Source: Roseibium denhamense
GTDB lineage: Bacteria; Pseudomonadota; Alphaproteobacteria; Rhizobiales; Stappiaceae
Reading direction: 5' to 3'
Length of the DNA stretch: 59,406 nucleotides
NCBI RefSeq assembly: GCF_009711415.1
Contig: NZ_SMLZ01000089.1
Coordinates: forward strand, 1 to 59,406
Each line of letters opens with the position of its first letter. Within the stretch, counting starts at the first letter, position 1. Under the pieces are notes generated by a model. The model saw only the letters and a list, made by a program, of their open reading frames with translations. It was not told the origin of the DNA and made no database searches. Below, piece after piece: positions 26,262-35,486 of this stretch. Position numbers and translations under genes: made by a program.

Positions 26262-27263
26262 TCAATTGCTCGCGTTTGAATTGACCGCAGCTTCGATGAC
26301 ATCCAGACCGATCTGGTCCTGATACTTTGCCCAGACAGGCGCCATCGCGCTCACCCATTCCTTACGCTGAACAGGTGTCAGGCCTCTAACAACACCTCCG
26401 AACCGTATGATTTTGCTCCGGCTTTCCGCATTTATCTCCATAGCGCGGGCGTTGTAGGCCCCGGACACTTCCTTGAAGATCTTTAAAAACGTAGCCCGGA
26501 TAGCAGGGTCCAACCCCTCAAGCCACTCCTGTGAAACGACCGCGAGATAAATCAGAAGCTGGTGATTGGTTTCCAGAACACCGTCCTGAACCGTAAACAG
26601 CCTTTGGGTATAGATGTTCGACCAGGTGTTTTCCTGGCCATCGACCAGACCCGTTTCCAACGAATAAAACACATCCTTGAAGGGCAATTTGACTGGCCTG
26701 GCGTTCAAGGTTTCAATCATGGAAACCGCAACATCCGAGGTCTGGACACGAAAGGCGAGACCTTCCGCATCTTTGGGAATCTCCAGGACCTTGTTCGCGG
26801 AGAACTGCTTCAAGCCGTTCAGCATGTAGCCGATACCGACAAATCCGTAATCCGACATTTCATTGAGAAGGCTATTGCCGATTTCGCTTTCGATGAAGAC
26901 ATTGACCGCCTGCATGTCCGAGAACAGAAACGGCAGATCGAACAGCCGGTATTTGAGGGTATAGTCCTCCAGTTTCGAGATGGACGGAGCTGCGATCTGA
27001 ACCTCGCCAAGCAGCAGGGCTTCCATGACCGCATCATCATCGTATAGCTCGGAAGAGGGATAGACCTCCATGCAGGCGGAACCGTTCATCTCTGTGTTGA
27101 TACGCGCTGCGAGGGCTGCTGCCATTTCGCCCTTGGGATGGCCTTTCTCGGCCACCACATGACTGAACTTAATGGTCAACTCACCCGGATCACAGACCGC
27201 CTGGGCAGCACCTGGCAAGCAGACCGCTATCAATCCGGCAATACCTGCAAACACATGTCTCAT
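26262..27263 (-). CDS. TRAP-type (DctP) periplasmic substrate-binding protein, orphan
   Basis: 333 residues with a Sec signal peptide (HVFAGIAGLIAVCLPGAAQA). The DctP fold is shown by IKFSHVVAEKGHPKGEMAAA, RVQTSDVAVSMIETLNARPV (with the substrate-carboxylate Arg) and EVYYSLETGLVDGQENTWSN-like sequence (here DVFYSLETG). It captures a carboxylated substrate such as a C4-dicarboxylate. No DctQ or DctM membrane genes are near, so it either works with distant partners or has a sensor role. The start at 27263 is fixed by the signal peptide. Confidence 0.88.
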   Translation of the reverse strand: MRHVFAGIAGLIAVCLPGAAQAVCDPGELTIKFSHVVAEKGHPKGEMAAALAARINTEMNGSACMEVYPSSELYDDDAVMEALLLGEVQIAAPSISKLEDYTLKYRLFDLPFLFSDMQAVNVFIESEIGNSLLNEMSDYGFVGIGYMLNGLKQFSANKVLEIPKDAEGLAFRVQTSDVAVSMIETLNARPVKLPFKDVFYSLETGLVDGQENTWSNIYTQRLFTVQDGVLETNHQLLIYLAVVSQEWLEGLDPAIRATFLKIFKEVSGAYNARAMEINAESRSKIIRFGGVVRGLTPVQRKEWVSAMAPVWAKYQDQIGLDVIEAAVNSNASN

Positions 27264-27540
27264 GATCAAACCTCGAAGGTCAAAGCGGTATGTCCCAACT
27301 GAATGGCCTAATCTTCCCTTGGGATACGGGCCCCAAATCAACGGGCGACAAACCGGACGCGATTTACCGCAAACAGCCGATCGATTACCGGCCGGGCGGG
27401 CGTCTTTGGGCTCTTCCCGCAAAACACCAGATGCCCCAGTGCATGCGGAAACACTTAAAACGCAGTAAAGCTGCGGTGTTCGCCGGTAAAACTTCTCAAA
27501 TATCTGCAAGTCCACAGCAAGAAGCGGTGGTAGGCAGCCA

Positions 27541-28464
27541 TTAGCACAGCCGGATCAAACCACCGCTTTCCGGATCGTGACAGAGCGGCTCAAGCAGATA
27601 GCGCAGCTTTTCCGGATTTCGGATCATAAACACGTCTTCAACCGTTCCGTCGGCTGCATAGCCTGGCACCATGGCTGTTACCACTTTGCCGTCGTGGATC
27701 AATGCCAACCCGGCAACACCGTTGACTTGCATCTTAACAGCCTCGCCCTCCGTCCAAAGGCGCCGGAGAATGCGTGAGATGTATTTGTTGACTTGGTCCG
27801 ACCCTTGCAAAATCCGCCGGAGCGCCGTCGTCTTGCCGCCACCATCGCTCCGGAATCTGACGGTTTCAGCAAGTAGGCCTGCCAGATGATCGGTCGATCC
27901 CGTCGTCAGTGCGTCAAGGAATGCGGACAGGAATTCATCCTGCGTTTCAGCAGGGGGGAGGAACCGCTGGCGGTCCATCGTGACATGCTGGCGGGCCCGG
28001 GAGGACAACTGGCGGGCCGCAGCTTCGGAAACGTCCAGCGCATCGGCAACATCGGAGAACGGATGGCCGAAGATTTCGTGCAGGAGATACGCTGCCCGTT
28101 CCTTGGGAGAGAGCCTTTCCATCAGCAACAAGAAGGCTGTCGTTAGGGATTGAGACAGCTGAAGACCATTTTCCGCATCTCCGCTCACCGTCGTCTGCAA
28201 TGGCTCCGGGATCCATGAACCAACATAGTCGACGCGTTTTTTGTGCGCTGACTTTAGAAGGTCGAGACACCGGTTTGTACAGACTGTGGTCAGCCAGGCC
28301 TCCGGGTTCTGGATGGCAGCAGCATCAGCGCCCTGCCATCGCAGATATGTGTCTTGAACCGCATCTTCCGCATCGGCCATTGATCCGAGCATACGATAGG
28401 CAAGGCCGGTAAGCCGGGCGCGCATCGACTCGAACGCCGCCGTTTGTGAAGATGTGCCCATCAT
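27541..28464 (-). CDS. ECF41-family RNA polymerase sigma factor (SigJ-like)
   Basis: About 307 residues: sigma-2 (YRMLGSMADAEDAVQDTYLR), sigma-4 (ERAAYLLHEIFGHPFSDVAD), then a SnoaL-like C-terminal extension. All three ECF41 hallmarks are present as variants: WIPEP in the linker, SDGGGK and NPEKL in the extension, which control activity in place of an anti-sigma factor. It lies 14 bp after a carboxymuconolactone-decarboxylase-like gene, the classic ECF41 partner, and both share one predicted ECF41 promoter. ATG 28461 is an alternative start one codon later. Confidence 0.92.
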   Translation of the reverse strand: MMGTSSQTAAFESMRARLTGLAYRMLGSMADAEDAVQDTYLRWQGADAAAIQNPEAWLTTVCTNRCLDLLKSAHKKRVDYVGSWIPEPLQTTVSGDAENGLQLSQSLTTAFLLLMERLSPKERAAYLLHEIFGHPFSDVADALDVSEAAARQLSSRARQHVTMDRQRFLPPAETQDEFLSAFLDALTTGSTDHLAGLLAETVRFRSDGGGKTTALRRILQGSDQVNKYISRILRRLWTEGEAVKMQVNGVAGLALIHDGKVVTAMVPGYAADGTVEDVFMIRNPEKLRYLLEPLCHDPESGGLIRLC

Positions 28465-28478
28465 GAACACCCATTCGT

Positions 28479-28907
28479 TTAGTGGTTGGAAACCTGGACC
28501 CGGTTCCACAGGTTGATCATGGCGACCGCCGCCGTCATGGCGCTGATTTCCTGATCTTCAAAATGCTGTTTCAAGCGGCTCCGCAGCCCGTTGTAATCCG
28601 TCTTCGCGTCGAGCTCGGTCAGCGCCTCGGTCCAGGCAAGAGCCGCCTGCTCTTTTTCCGAGAAATCATCGACATGATCCCAAACCATGATTCTCTCGAT
28701 TCGCTCGGCTGTTTCTCCATCTTTTTTGGCCTCTTCCGTATGCATTTTCACGCAAAAGGCACAGCGGTTGATTTGAGAGGCCCGCAGCTCGATCAGATGA
28801 CGCAGCTTTGGTTCCAATGTCTTGGATATTTCTTGATGAGACGCTGAAAGCGCCTGGAAGATGGCCGGAACCAGCTGGTAGTGATTGATCTGGCTGGAAT
28901 TTTTCAT
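28479..28907 (-). CDS. AhpD-like carboxymuconolactone decarboxylase-family protein
   Basis: 142 residues, AhpD/CMD helical fold. The redox motif is CAFCVKMHTEEA (CxxC plus His), as in alkylhydroperoxidase-type members rather than true decarboxylases. EKEQAALAWTEALTEL is also typical of the family. It is probably a cytoplasmic peroxidase-related or redox enzyme. Start 28907 was chosen because the family begins with MKNSSQINHYQLVPAIF-like sequence. It is the first gene of the ECF41 operon and the predicted direct target of that sigma factor. Confidence 0.9.
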   Translation of the reverse strand: MKNSSQINHYQLVPAIFQALSASHQEISKTLEPKLRHLIELRASQINRCAFCVKMHTEEAKKDGETAERIERIMVWDHVDDFSEKEQAALAWTEALTELDAKTDYNGLRSRLKQHFEDQEISAMTAAVAMINLWNRVQVSNH

Positions 28908-28947
28908 TGGTATCAGTCCTTGGATGTTTAGCGTCCGATACCAGGGC

Positions 28948-28974
28948 GACGATGTGAATACTTTGAGTGTGACA
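28948..28974 (-). promoter_or_regulatory. ECF41-type promoter upstream of the AhpD-like/sigma operon
   Basis: On the minus strand TGTCACA (28974-28968), 16 bp, then CGTC (28951-28948): an exact match to the published ECF41 consensus TGTCACA-N16-CGTC. It lies 41 bp upstream of the AhpD-like start. It implies that the sigma factor transcribes its partner and itself. Confidence 0.88.
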
Positions 28975-29023
28975 TCCCTTCTGAAAAAAATCCCAAGCGG
29001 CGGCAAATCGCCGGTCCGGGTGG

Positions 29024-30115
29024 TCAGCTTCTGCCTGGGGCGCGTTGCCGTTTATCGATCGCAACACTCTTGATCAAAAGCTGGACCGGTTTTCCTTCGC
29101 TCAATCCCAGCTCGGCCACCGATGCCCGCGTGATCCGGGCCCGCACGGTCTGTCCGGCGACGCTGCAGAGGATCTCAGCGTAAGGGCCGGTTTCCTCGGA
29201 TATGCTGGTGATCTGTCCGGGAAGCACATTGCGGATAGACAGGCCGGAGACGGGCTCAAGAGCCACGGCAACATCGCGCGCCCGAATGCGTAGCCGGATG
29301 GCCTCGCCGGTGGCCCCATCAAGGTCCGGGATATAAAGTTCTACGCCACCGATATCGACGGTTGTGAGCCCCCACTCATCGGCTTCCTCGGTGATACGGC
29401 CTTCCAGAAGGGCACCAGCTTCATGCCTGCCGGTTGCCCGGCCAAGATCGGTTCTGGCCAGCATATCGGCCACCGGACCATAGGCCGGCGTTTGCCCGCC
29501 CGACAAAATGACCAGTGTTTGCGACAGTCTTGCCACCTCTTCAATGGAATGGCTGACATACAGGATCGGAATCCCTGCTTCATTACACAGGCGATCCAGA
29601 TAGGGAAGAATATCGTTGCGCCTGGCCTGGTCAAGATTTGCAAGCGGTTCATCCATGATCAGAAGCTGTGGGTCGGACAACAAGGCGCGGCCAATGGCAA
29701 CGCGCTGTTTTTCACCGCCCGACAGCGTGCCGGGTTTGCGGTTCAGGAGGCCGGACAGTCCCAAAAGGCCGGTAACTTCTTCGAAGGAACGGGTGGACGG
29801 CCGGCGCCCCGCCCAGCGCGCATAGGTCAGATTGGCCTTGACGCTCAGATGTGGAAAGAGCCTGGCCTCCTGAAAGACGTGACCGATCCGGCGCGATTGG
29901 ACGGACAGGTCGATACCGGAGACCGAGTCAAACACCGGAATACCGTTGATCGCGATCCGCCCCTCATCTGGCCTGACCAGTCCCGCAATCATGTTTGTCA
30001 GCGTGGTCTTCCCCGCGCCCGATTGACCAAACAGAGACGTTACGCCGCCACTTGCCGAAAACTGCGCCTTCAAGGCCAGCTCTCCCGCGCGTCCGCTCAC
30101 ATCGACCTCAAGCAT
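29024..30115 (-). CDS. modC: molybdate ABC transporter ATP-binding protein
   Basis: 363 residues. ABC domain with Walker A FGQSGAGKTT (near residue 27), signature LSGGEKQRVAIGRALL, and Walker B LLIMDEPLANLD. The C-terminal third carries a Mop/TOBE molybdate-binding domain (VLPGQITSISEETGPYAEIL). It energizes molybdate import. Its start overlaps the end of modB by 8 bp. The start at 30115 was preferred because upstream residues do not fit the family. Confidence 0.93.
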   Translation of the reverse strand: MLEVDVSGRAGELALKAQFSASGGVTSLFGQSGAGKTTLTNMIAGLVRPDEGRIAINGIPVFDSVSGIDLSVQSRRIGHVFQEARLFPHLSVKANLTYARWAGRRPSTRSFEEVTGLLGLSGLLNRKPGTLSGGEKQRVAIGRALLSDPQLLIMDEPLANLDQARRNDILPYLDRLCNEAGIPILYVSHSIEEVARLSQTLVILSGGQTPAYGPVADMLARTDLGRATGRHEAGALLEGRITEEADEWGLTTVDIGGVELYIPDLDGATGEAIRLRIRARDVAVALEPVSGLSIRNVLPGQITSISEETGPYAEILCSVAGQTVRARITRASVAELGLSEGKPVQLLIKSVAIDKRQRAPGRS

Positions 30116-30815
30116 CTTCCGCCCCCAGCTGTTTCCGCAACCGCCGGGCCAGCAATTCAGAGGCAATCAGAGCGCCGAACGCAATAACGGCCGCAATCAA
30201 CGTTAGACGGAAGGCCGCCACATCGCCACTTGGGCTTTGGGTCGCCGTATAAAGCGCGAGCGCGAGCGTGCGGGTTTCTCCGGGGATGTTGGAAACAAAC
30301 GTGATCGTTGCCCCAAATTCGCCCATGGCCTTGGCAAAACCCAGTATTGCGCCGCCCAGAATACCTGGCAGTGCCAATGGCAAGGTCACGGTCAGAAACA
30401 CAACGATCCGCCGGGCCCCAAGCGATTTAGCCGCCTCCTCCAACTTCGGGTCTATTGCTTCGAAAGAGAGGCGTATCGGCCGGACAAGCAGGGGAAAGGC
30501 CATGACACCTGCCGCAAGAGCCGCACCGGTCCAATTGAAGGCAAAGCTAATGCCGAACGTTTCTCGGAGCAGCGATCCGATAGGCCCATTGCGGCCGAAA
30601 GCCAGTAACAGCACATAGCCCGTCACAACAGGTGGCAGAACAAGGGGCATGTGAACAAGGGCGTTAACGGCGCCGTGACCTGGAAACCGGTACCGCGCAA
30701 GCACATAGGCAACACATATTGCTGCCGGCAGAGCGACCAGCAGTGCCATGCCCGCCACCTTGATGGTTAGAAGCACAGCTTCCTGTTCAGCAGGCTGTAG
30801 AGATAACCAGTCCAC
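30108..30815 (-). CDS. modB: molybdate ABC transporter permease
   Basis: 235-residue inner-membrane permease with about five helices. The EAA motif region is FEAIDPKLEEAAKSLGARR, and the helix around MPLVLPPVVTGYVLLLAFG is typical of ModB/CysT. It lies between modA and modC on the same strand and is translationally coupled to modC by an 8-bp overlap. Confidence 0.93.
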   Translation of the reverse strand: MDWLSLQPAEQEAVLLTIKVAGMALLVALPAAICVAYVLARYRFPGHGAVNALVHMPLVLPPVVTGYVLLLAFGRNGPIGSLLRETFGISFAFNWTGAALAAGVMAFPLLVRPIRLSFEAIDPKLEEAAKSLGARRIVVFLTVTLPLALPGILGGAILGFAKAMGEFGATITFVSNIPGETRTLALALYTATQSPSGDVAAFRLTLIAAVIAFGALIASELLARRLRKQLGAEDA

Positions 30816-30866
30816 AAGCGTCCGTCTTTTGGAGCCTGCACCGCCGGCTCTGTGTTCCCATCTCGC

Positions 30867-31619
30867 TTAGTTATCAAACACAAAGCCGAAGGAACGCAAG
30901 ATCTCCTGAGCCTTTGGTCCGGACAGGAATGCCAGATAGTCAGCTGCTGCAGGATGCGAAGCGCTGCTGCTAAGTGCCGCCGGATAGCTAATCGGCGGGT
31001 GACTGTCTTTTGGAAGTTCGGCAACTACGCTCACATTCGGCTCGATCCGGGCATCCGTTGCATAAACCAAGCCTAAAAGCGTGTCGCCGCGTGCAACCGC
31101 GCCGAGTGCAATCCTGACATTTTCCATTGGCGCCAAACGGTCTCCAACCACCTGAAGGAGACCAAGGCTGATGAGCGACGATTGACCGTACCGCCCAGCC
31201 GGAACAGTGTCCGGATCGGCAATCGCCATGCGCGACCCTTCCAAACGATCCAATACACTTTGCGGCGTTAACTCGAGCGGGCTGGATCCTTCAGGTCCGA
31301 CGATGACAAGGGTGTTGCCTGCAATGGGTTTCACGGTCTCCTTAACAACCGCGCCGCGCTCCGCAACATAGGTCATCCAAGCGTTATCGGCCGCAACGAA
31401 CACGTCTGCCGGTGCCCCAGCCTCGACTTGCCGCGCCAAGGCTCCCGTGCCCGAAAAGGAGTAGACGACCTCGTGACCGGATGCGTCAGAAAAGGCCGCA
31501 CCGATTTCTTCGAGCGCTTCCTTGAGGCTGGCGGCGGCAAAGACCGTGAGAGGCTTTTCCGCTGCAGCCGGGGCAGCTGCAAAAACAAGCGCAAAAACGA
31601 GGCAAACGACGCGCAGCAT
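30867..31619 (-). CDS. modA: molybdate-binding periplasmic protein
   Basis: 250 residues with a signal peptide (VVCLVFALVFAAAPAAA). The ModA family motifs are present: LTVFAAASLKEALEEI (oxyanion Ser), SFSGTGALARQVEAGAPADV and IADPDTVPAGRYGQ. It binds molybdate or tungstate. It is first in the modABC operon. No ModE-type regulator is adjacent, and I did not recognise a Moco riboswitch in the short upstream gap. Confidence 0.95.
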   Translation of the reverse strand: MLRVVCLVFALVFAAAPAAAEKPLTVFAAASLKEALEEIGAAFSDASGHEVVYSFSGTGALARQVEAGAPADVFVAADNAWMTYVAERGAVVKETVKPIAGNTLVIVGPEGSSPLELTPQSVLDRLEGSRMAIADPDTVPAGRYGQSSLISLGLLQVVGDRLAPMENVRIALGAVARGDTLLGLVYATDARIEPNVSVVAELPKDSHPPISYPAALSSSASHPAAADYLAFLSGPKAQEILRSFGFVFDN

Positions 31620-31704
31620 AGGCTAACCCTCCGGTTCAGTGCTGCCTAGCTAAACCTTGCTTGACCCGATTTCAACACGTACGGACCAACGCACTTTTGC
31701 TATG

Positions 31705-33312
31705 TCAGGCTTTCCGGTCGGCGCGCAGCATATCCGCGCCTTTTTCCGCAATCATCACCGTTGGCGCATTGGTGTTTCCGGACGTGATTGACGGCATGAC
31801 CGAGGCGTCGATGACACGAAGATTGGAAAGCCCCCTGAACCGCAGGCGCTCGTCAACGACGGCTCCGGCATCCATGCCCATCCGGCAGGTGGCAACCGGA
31901 TGAAAAATGGTGGTGCCAATGTCGCCAGCGGCCTTCACGAGCTCATCCTCACTCGTCAGATCGGCCCCAGGCAGAAACTCCTCCGGCTTGTACGGCTTCA
32001 TGGCAGAGGAAGACATGATGCGGCGGGTGAGGCGGATTGCATCGGCTGCAACCCGCCGGTCTGCTTCGGCCGACAGGTATTTCGGCAGAATTTCCGGCGG
32101 ATCAGAGGGGTTGGGTGAGGTGATGTGCACATGTCCCCGGCTTTCAGGCCGCAAATTGCAGACACTGGCGGTCATCGCTGGGAAAGGGTGAAGCGGTTCG
32201 CCGAATTTTGGCAAAGACAAAGGCTGGACGTGATACTGGACGTTCGGCGTTTCGAAACTCGGGTCCGTGCGGGCAAAAACACCGAGCTGGCTCGGCGCCA
32301 TCGCCATCGGCCCCGACCGTTTCAGAATGTATTCCAGACCGATTTTGGCTTTGCCCACCCAGGAGCTCGCCATCTCGTTCATGGTGAGCGCGTTTTGCAC
32401 CTTGAACACCGGCCGGAGCTGCAGGTGATCCTGCAGATTCTCGCCGACGGACGACGCCGGGACTTTGCAGTCTATACCGGCGTTCTGCAGAACTTCCGGC
32501 TTGCCGATGCCCGACAGCTCCAGAAGCTGCGGAGATCCAACGGCGCCGGCAGACAGGATCAGCTCACCGTTGACCGCCAGTTGGCCCGGTTCTCCCGCAA
32601 CCGTCAATTCAAGGCCTTTTGCTCTTCCTTCTGAGAGAACAATCCGGCTCACATGCACTTCGGTAAGGACGGTTAGGTTTTGCCGGTTGCGCGCAGGTTT
32701 CAGGAAGGCCTTGACCCCATTCCATCTGAGGCCCGATTTCTGGGTAACCTGGAAGTAGGACGAGCCGAAGTTATCGCCGGAATTGAAATCCTCTGTCTTC
32801 GGTATGCCAAGTTCTTCGCACGCATCGCGGAACGCATTGAGCAGTTCCCAGGAAATCCGTTGCTTTTCGACCCGCAGATTTCCACCCTGTGCATGGGTTT
32901 CATTGTCCCACTCAAAGTGGTCCTCTGATTTCTTGAAATAGGGGAGCACATCATCCCAGCCCCAACCCGTGAGGCCGGTTTGCCGCCAGCGGTCATAATC
33001 GGCGGCCTGGCCACGCATATAGATCATGCCATTGATCGAAGAGCTTCCGCCCAGCACTTTCCCGCGCGGATACAGCAGCGAGCGGCCGTTCAGGCCAGGG
33101 TCGGCAGCGGTCTTGAAACCCCAATCAACCCGCGGATTTCCGATACAATGGAGATATCCGACCGGGATATGGACCCAAAGATAGTTGTCGCGCTTGCCCG
33201 CCTCCAGCAGCAAGACCTTCACATCCGGGTCCTCGGACAACCGGTTTGCCAGAACGCACCCTGCCGTTCCGGCCCCCACAATCACGTAGTCCCAAGCTCC
33301 CAGATCGCGCAT
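31705..33312 (-). CDS. GMC-family FAD-dependent alcohol/choline-type dehydrogenase
   Basis: 535 residues. N-terminal FAD motif VIVGAGTAGCVLANRL (residues 10-25), GMC signature GGSSSINGMIYMRG near residue 85, catalytic His in TIFHPVATCRMG, and the C-terminal Asn in SGNTNAPTVM. It oxidizes an alcohol substrate. Start 33312 is chosen because GGGAGG lies 4 bases upstream; an upstream ATG would add 13 residues. The catalytic pair is His/Asn, as in choline dehydrogenase relatives. No betaine genes are adjacent, so the substrate is left open. Confidence 0.9.
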   Translation of the reverse strand: MRDLGAWDYVIVGAGTAGCVLANRLSEDPDVKVLLLEAGKRDNYLWVHIPVGYLHCIGNPRVDWGFKTAADPGLNGRSLLYPRGKVLGGSSSINGMIYMRGQAADYDRWRQTGLTGWGWDDVLPYFKKSEDHFEWDNETHAQGGNLRVEKQRISWELLNAFRDACEELGIPKTEDFNSGDNFGSSYFQVTQKSGLRWNGVKAFLKPARNRQNLTVLTEVHVSRIVLSEGRAKGLELTVAGEPGQLAVNGELILSAGAVGSPQLLELSGIGKPEVLQNAGIDCKVPASSVGENLQDHLQLRPVFKVQNALTMNEMASSWVGKAKIGLEYILKRSGPMAMAPSQLGVFARTDPSFETPNVQYHVQPLSLPKFGEPLHPFPAMTASVCNLRPESRGHVHITSPNPSDPPEILPKYLSAEADRRVAADAIRLTRRIMSSSAMKPYKPEEFLPGADLTSEDELVKAAGDIGTTIFHPVATCRMGMDAGAVVDERLRFRGLSNLRVIDASVMPSITSGNTNAPTVMIAEKGADMLRADRKA

Positions 33313-33472
33313 TGTACCTCCCGCGGCGCTTCTTTTTTCAGATGGAGACACGCCAAGGCCCGCGCGGTCAAGGTCGAAGTGGCCCGGAAAAGGACAATTG
33401 ACCTTGCCTGGCCAACCAGCCGCGCGCTAGGCAAGATCCGATCCAAATCTGCCACGAGCCGAAAGCCGCACA

Positions 33473-33892
33473 ATGATCGAACTGAAGCCACAAGTCCCTG
33501 ATGTTGATACCTATCTCAGACTGCGATCAGAGTGCGGGTTGAGCGGCTATGCACCTGAAGCTGCAGAAATCGGGCTCAGCAACAGTCTCTATTGCGTCAT
33601 GCTGTTTGACGAAGGTGATGCAATCGGCATGGGACGCCTGATTGGAGATGGCGGCTGTTTCATCCAGGTCACGGATATTGCGGTTCTGCCCGCCTACCAG
33701 GGCCAAGGTCTTGGCAAGAGAGTTATGAAAGCCCTGAGCAACTACCTTGAAATGTCCCTTCCCGGCTCCGCCTATGTCAGCCTGATTGCGGACGGACAGG
33801 CGAAGGACCTTTATGCGCAATACGGCTTTCAGGAAACGGCGCCCAAATCGGTCGGCATGGCCAGACGGGCAGGACGGCGAACCGGAAATTAG
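33473..33892 (+). CDS. GNAT-family N-acetyltransferase
   Basis: 139 residues with the GNAT core: AIGMGRLIGDGGCFIQVTDI then AVLPAYQGQGLGKRVMKAL (motif A, acetyl-CoA pyrophosphate loop QGQGLG). The C-terminal AKDLYAQYGFQETAP strand-helix is also present. It transfers acetyl from acetyl-CoA to an amine. The substrate is unknown. It diverges from the GMC dehydrogenase and precedes the DUF1203 gene. Confidence 0.88.
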   Translation: MIELKPQVPDVDTYLRLRSECGLSGYAPEAAEIGLSNSLYCVMLFDEGDAIGMGRLIGDGGCFIQVTDIAVLPAYQGQGLGKRVMKALSNYLEMSLPGSAYVSLIADGQAKDLYAQYGFQETAPKSVGMARRAGRRTGN

Positions 33893-33968
33893 TCGGTGCT
33901 CGCAAATCGGGTCGTTCGGCAACACCCCGCCAAGTAGGGTCTCGGTTAGTCAAACGGAGATTCTCAGC

Positions 33969-34427
33969 ATGTTTCAGATCCATCCCCTGCCTTCAGAACA
34001 GTTTGCGCACTTGGCCACACTAACCGATAGCGAACTTGCGGCCCGGAACATTCAGGTTCATATATCCGATGGAGGGTTTCCCTGCCGCGTCTCGCTTGAG
34101 GACGCCCCGGCCGGTGCAAGAGTGTTTCTCCTAAATTTCGAACATCAGCCCGGAAATTCACCTTACAGGTCCCGTCACGCAATTTTTGTGCAGGAGGGCG
34201 CTGAAGAACGCCATCTGCCCGCCGGTAGACTTCCCGCCTCAATCACCAGCCGTCTCCTGTCGGTCCGTGCGTTCAACAGCCGGGACGAAATCGTGGAGGC
34301 CGATGTGATCGAAGGTGTCCAGGCGGGAGACCTGATCACCAGATACCTTGAGGAGCCCGAGGTCAGCTACATTCATCTTCATTTTGCCCGGCGCGGTTGC
34401 TTTGCAGCAAGAGTAACACGGACCTGA
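33969..34427 (+). CDS. DUF1203 family protein
   Basis: 152 residues matching the DUF1203 pattern: AARNIQVHISDGGFPCRVSL, then ARVFLLNFEHQPGNSPYRSR and AIFVQEGA. Function is unknown for the family. The start at 33969 is preferred over an upstream ATG because GGAG lies before it and the family begins with FQIHPLP-like sequence. Confidence 0.85.
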   Translation: MFQIHPLPSEQFAHLATLTDSELAARNIQVHISDGGFPCRVSLEDAPAGARVFLLNFEHQPGNSPYRSRHAIFVQEGAEERHLPAGRLPASITSRLLSVRAFNSRDEIVEADVIEGVQAGDLITRYLEEPEVSYIHLHFARRGCFAARVTRT

Positions 34428-34452
34428 TTTCAAACGGGTTCTGATCCCGGGA

Positions 34453-34488
34453 AACCGGTCCGGGCAAAATGCATGGACCGGTTCTTTG
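34453..34488 (+). terminator. terminator after the DUF1203 gene
   Basis: A 9-bp perfect stem AACCGGTCC (34453-34461) / GGACCGGTT (34475-34483) is followed by CTTTGC. It lies 25 bp after the DUF1203 stop. The T tract is short, so efficiency is uncertain. Confidence 0.65.
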
Positions 34489-34489
34489 C

Positions 34490-34504
34490 AGCCGTTAAAC
34501 GGCT
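34490..34504. promoter_or_regulatory. 15-bp palindrome upstream of the ICL/PEP-mutase gene
   Basis: AGCCGTT-A-AACGGCT is a perfect odd palindrome 85 bp upstream of the start at 34590. It could be an operator. With a 1-base loop it is unlikely to be an RNA hairpin. The cognate protein is unknown. Confidence 0.3.
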
Positions 34505-34589
34505 TGCGAGATTGGACAGGTGCCGTCCGGCAGGGCACACTTCATGCCTGTAAAACAAAACTACCTTCAATCACCGGGAGTATCCATCC

Positions 34590-35432
34590 ATGGCAACCGC
34601 TGCAGACCGCCGCATCACATTCAAGGCGCTCCACCAGCGCGGGCGCGCCTTCTTGATGGCAAATCCATTTGATATTGGAACGGCCCGTATCCTGAGCGGA
34701 TTACGCTTCGATGCGCTGGCGACTTCCAGTGCCGGTCTCGCCTGGACAAAGGGCGTGAAAGACGCTGAAGGCCTCATTTCACGGGACGACGCCTTGGCCC
34801 ACGCTGCAGAAATCATCGGAGCAACATCCCTTCCGGTGAATGGTGATCTTGAAAACGGTTTTGGCGACAGTCCGGAAGCGGTCGTGGAAACGGTGCGCGG
34901 CGCAATCGAGGTTGGGCTCGCGGGATGTTCCATTGAAGACTACTCACAGGATCCGCAGCATCCCTTCTATCCACTGGATGCTGCTGTCGAACGGATCAGG
35001 GCAGCCGCCGATGCCCGTGACCGCCTTGCCCCGGACTTTGTGTTGACCGCCCGTAGTGAAGGTTCGGTGAAAACCCCGCATGAGCTGTCCGAAACAATCC
35101 GCCGCCTGCAAGCTTTCGCAGAGGCGGGTGCAGATTGCGTCTACGCACCTGAGCTAAAGGACAAGGCGCAAATCGAAACAGTTCTCTCGGAAATCGGCAC
35201 CCCTTTGAACATTCTCGGTGGACGCCCAAATTTTCACCTCACCCGAAAGGAACTGGGCGATATGGGCGTCGCACGGATTTCAATCGGTGGCGGGTTGGCC
35301 CGCGTTGCCTTGAATGCCTTCACTGCAGCGGCCGAAACCCTCAAAGATGGTGGAACTTTCGGATGCTTCGACCAGCCTGACGGCGCGGAGCCCCCGGTCG
35401 ACTTTGAAGACTTCATGAAGTCAAAATTCTAG
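34590..35432 (+). CDS. isocitrate lyase/PEP mutase superfamily enzyme
   Basis: 280 residues, TIM-barrel of the ICL/PEPM family: LMANPFDIGTARIL, ALATSSAGLAWTKG, VNGDLENGFGDSPE with the metal Asp/Glu, and GLAGCSIEDYSQDP. The KKCG-like cysteine loop of true isocitrate lyases is absent, so it belongs to the oxaloacetate decarboxylase / carboxyvinyl-carboxyphosphonate mutase / PEP-mutase-like group. C-C or P-C bond cleavage of a 2-oxo or 2-hydroxy acid is expected; the exact reaction is not. Confidence 0.85.
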   Translation: MATAADRRITFKALHQRGRAFLMANPFDIGTARILSGLRFDALATSSAGLAWTKGVKDAEGLISRDDALAHAAEIIGATSLPVNGDLENGFGDSPEAVVETVRGAIEVGLAGCSIEDYSQDPQHPFYPLDAAVERIRAAADARDRLAPDFVLTARSEGSVKTPHELSETIRRLQAFAEAGADCVYAPELKDKAQIETVLSEIGTPLNILGGRPNFHLTRKELGDMGVARISIGGGLARVALNAFTAAAETLKDGGTFGCFDQPDGAEPPVDFEDFMKSKF

Positions 35433-35486
35433 AGCTTTTGCCTGTCAGATTAAATCGCCGGGCGCCGGGAGAAGGTCCAAGCCTTT

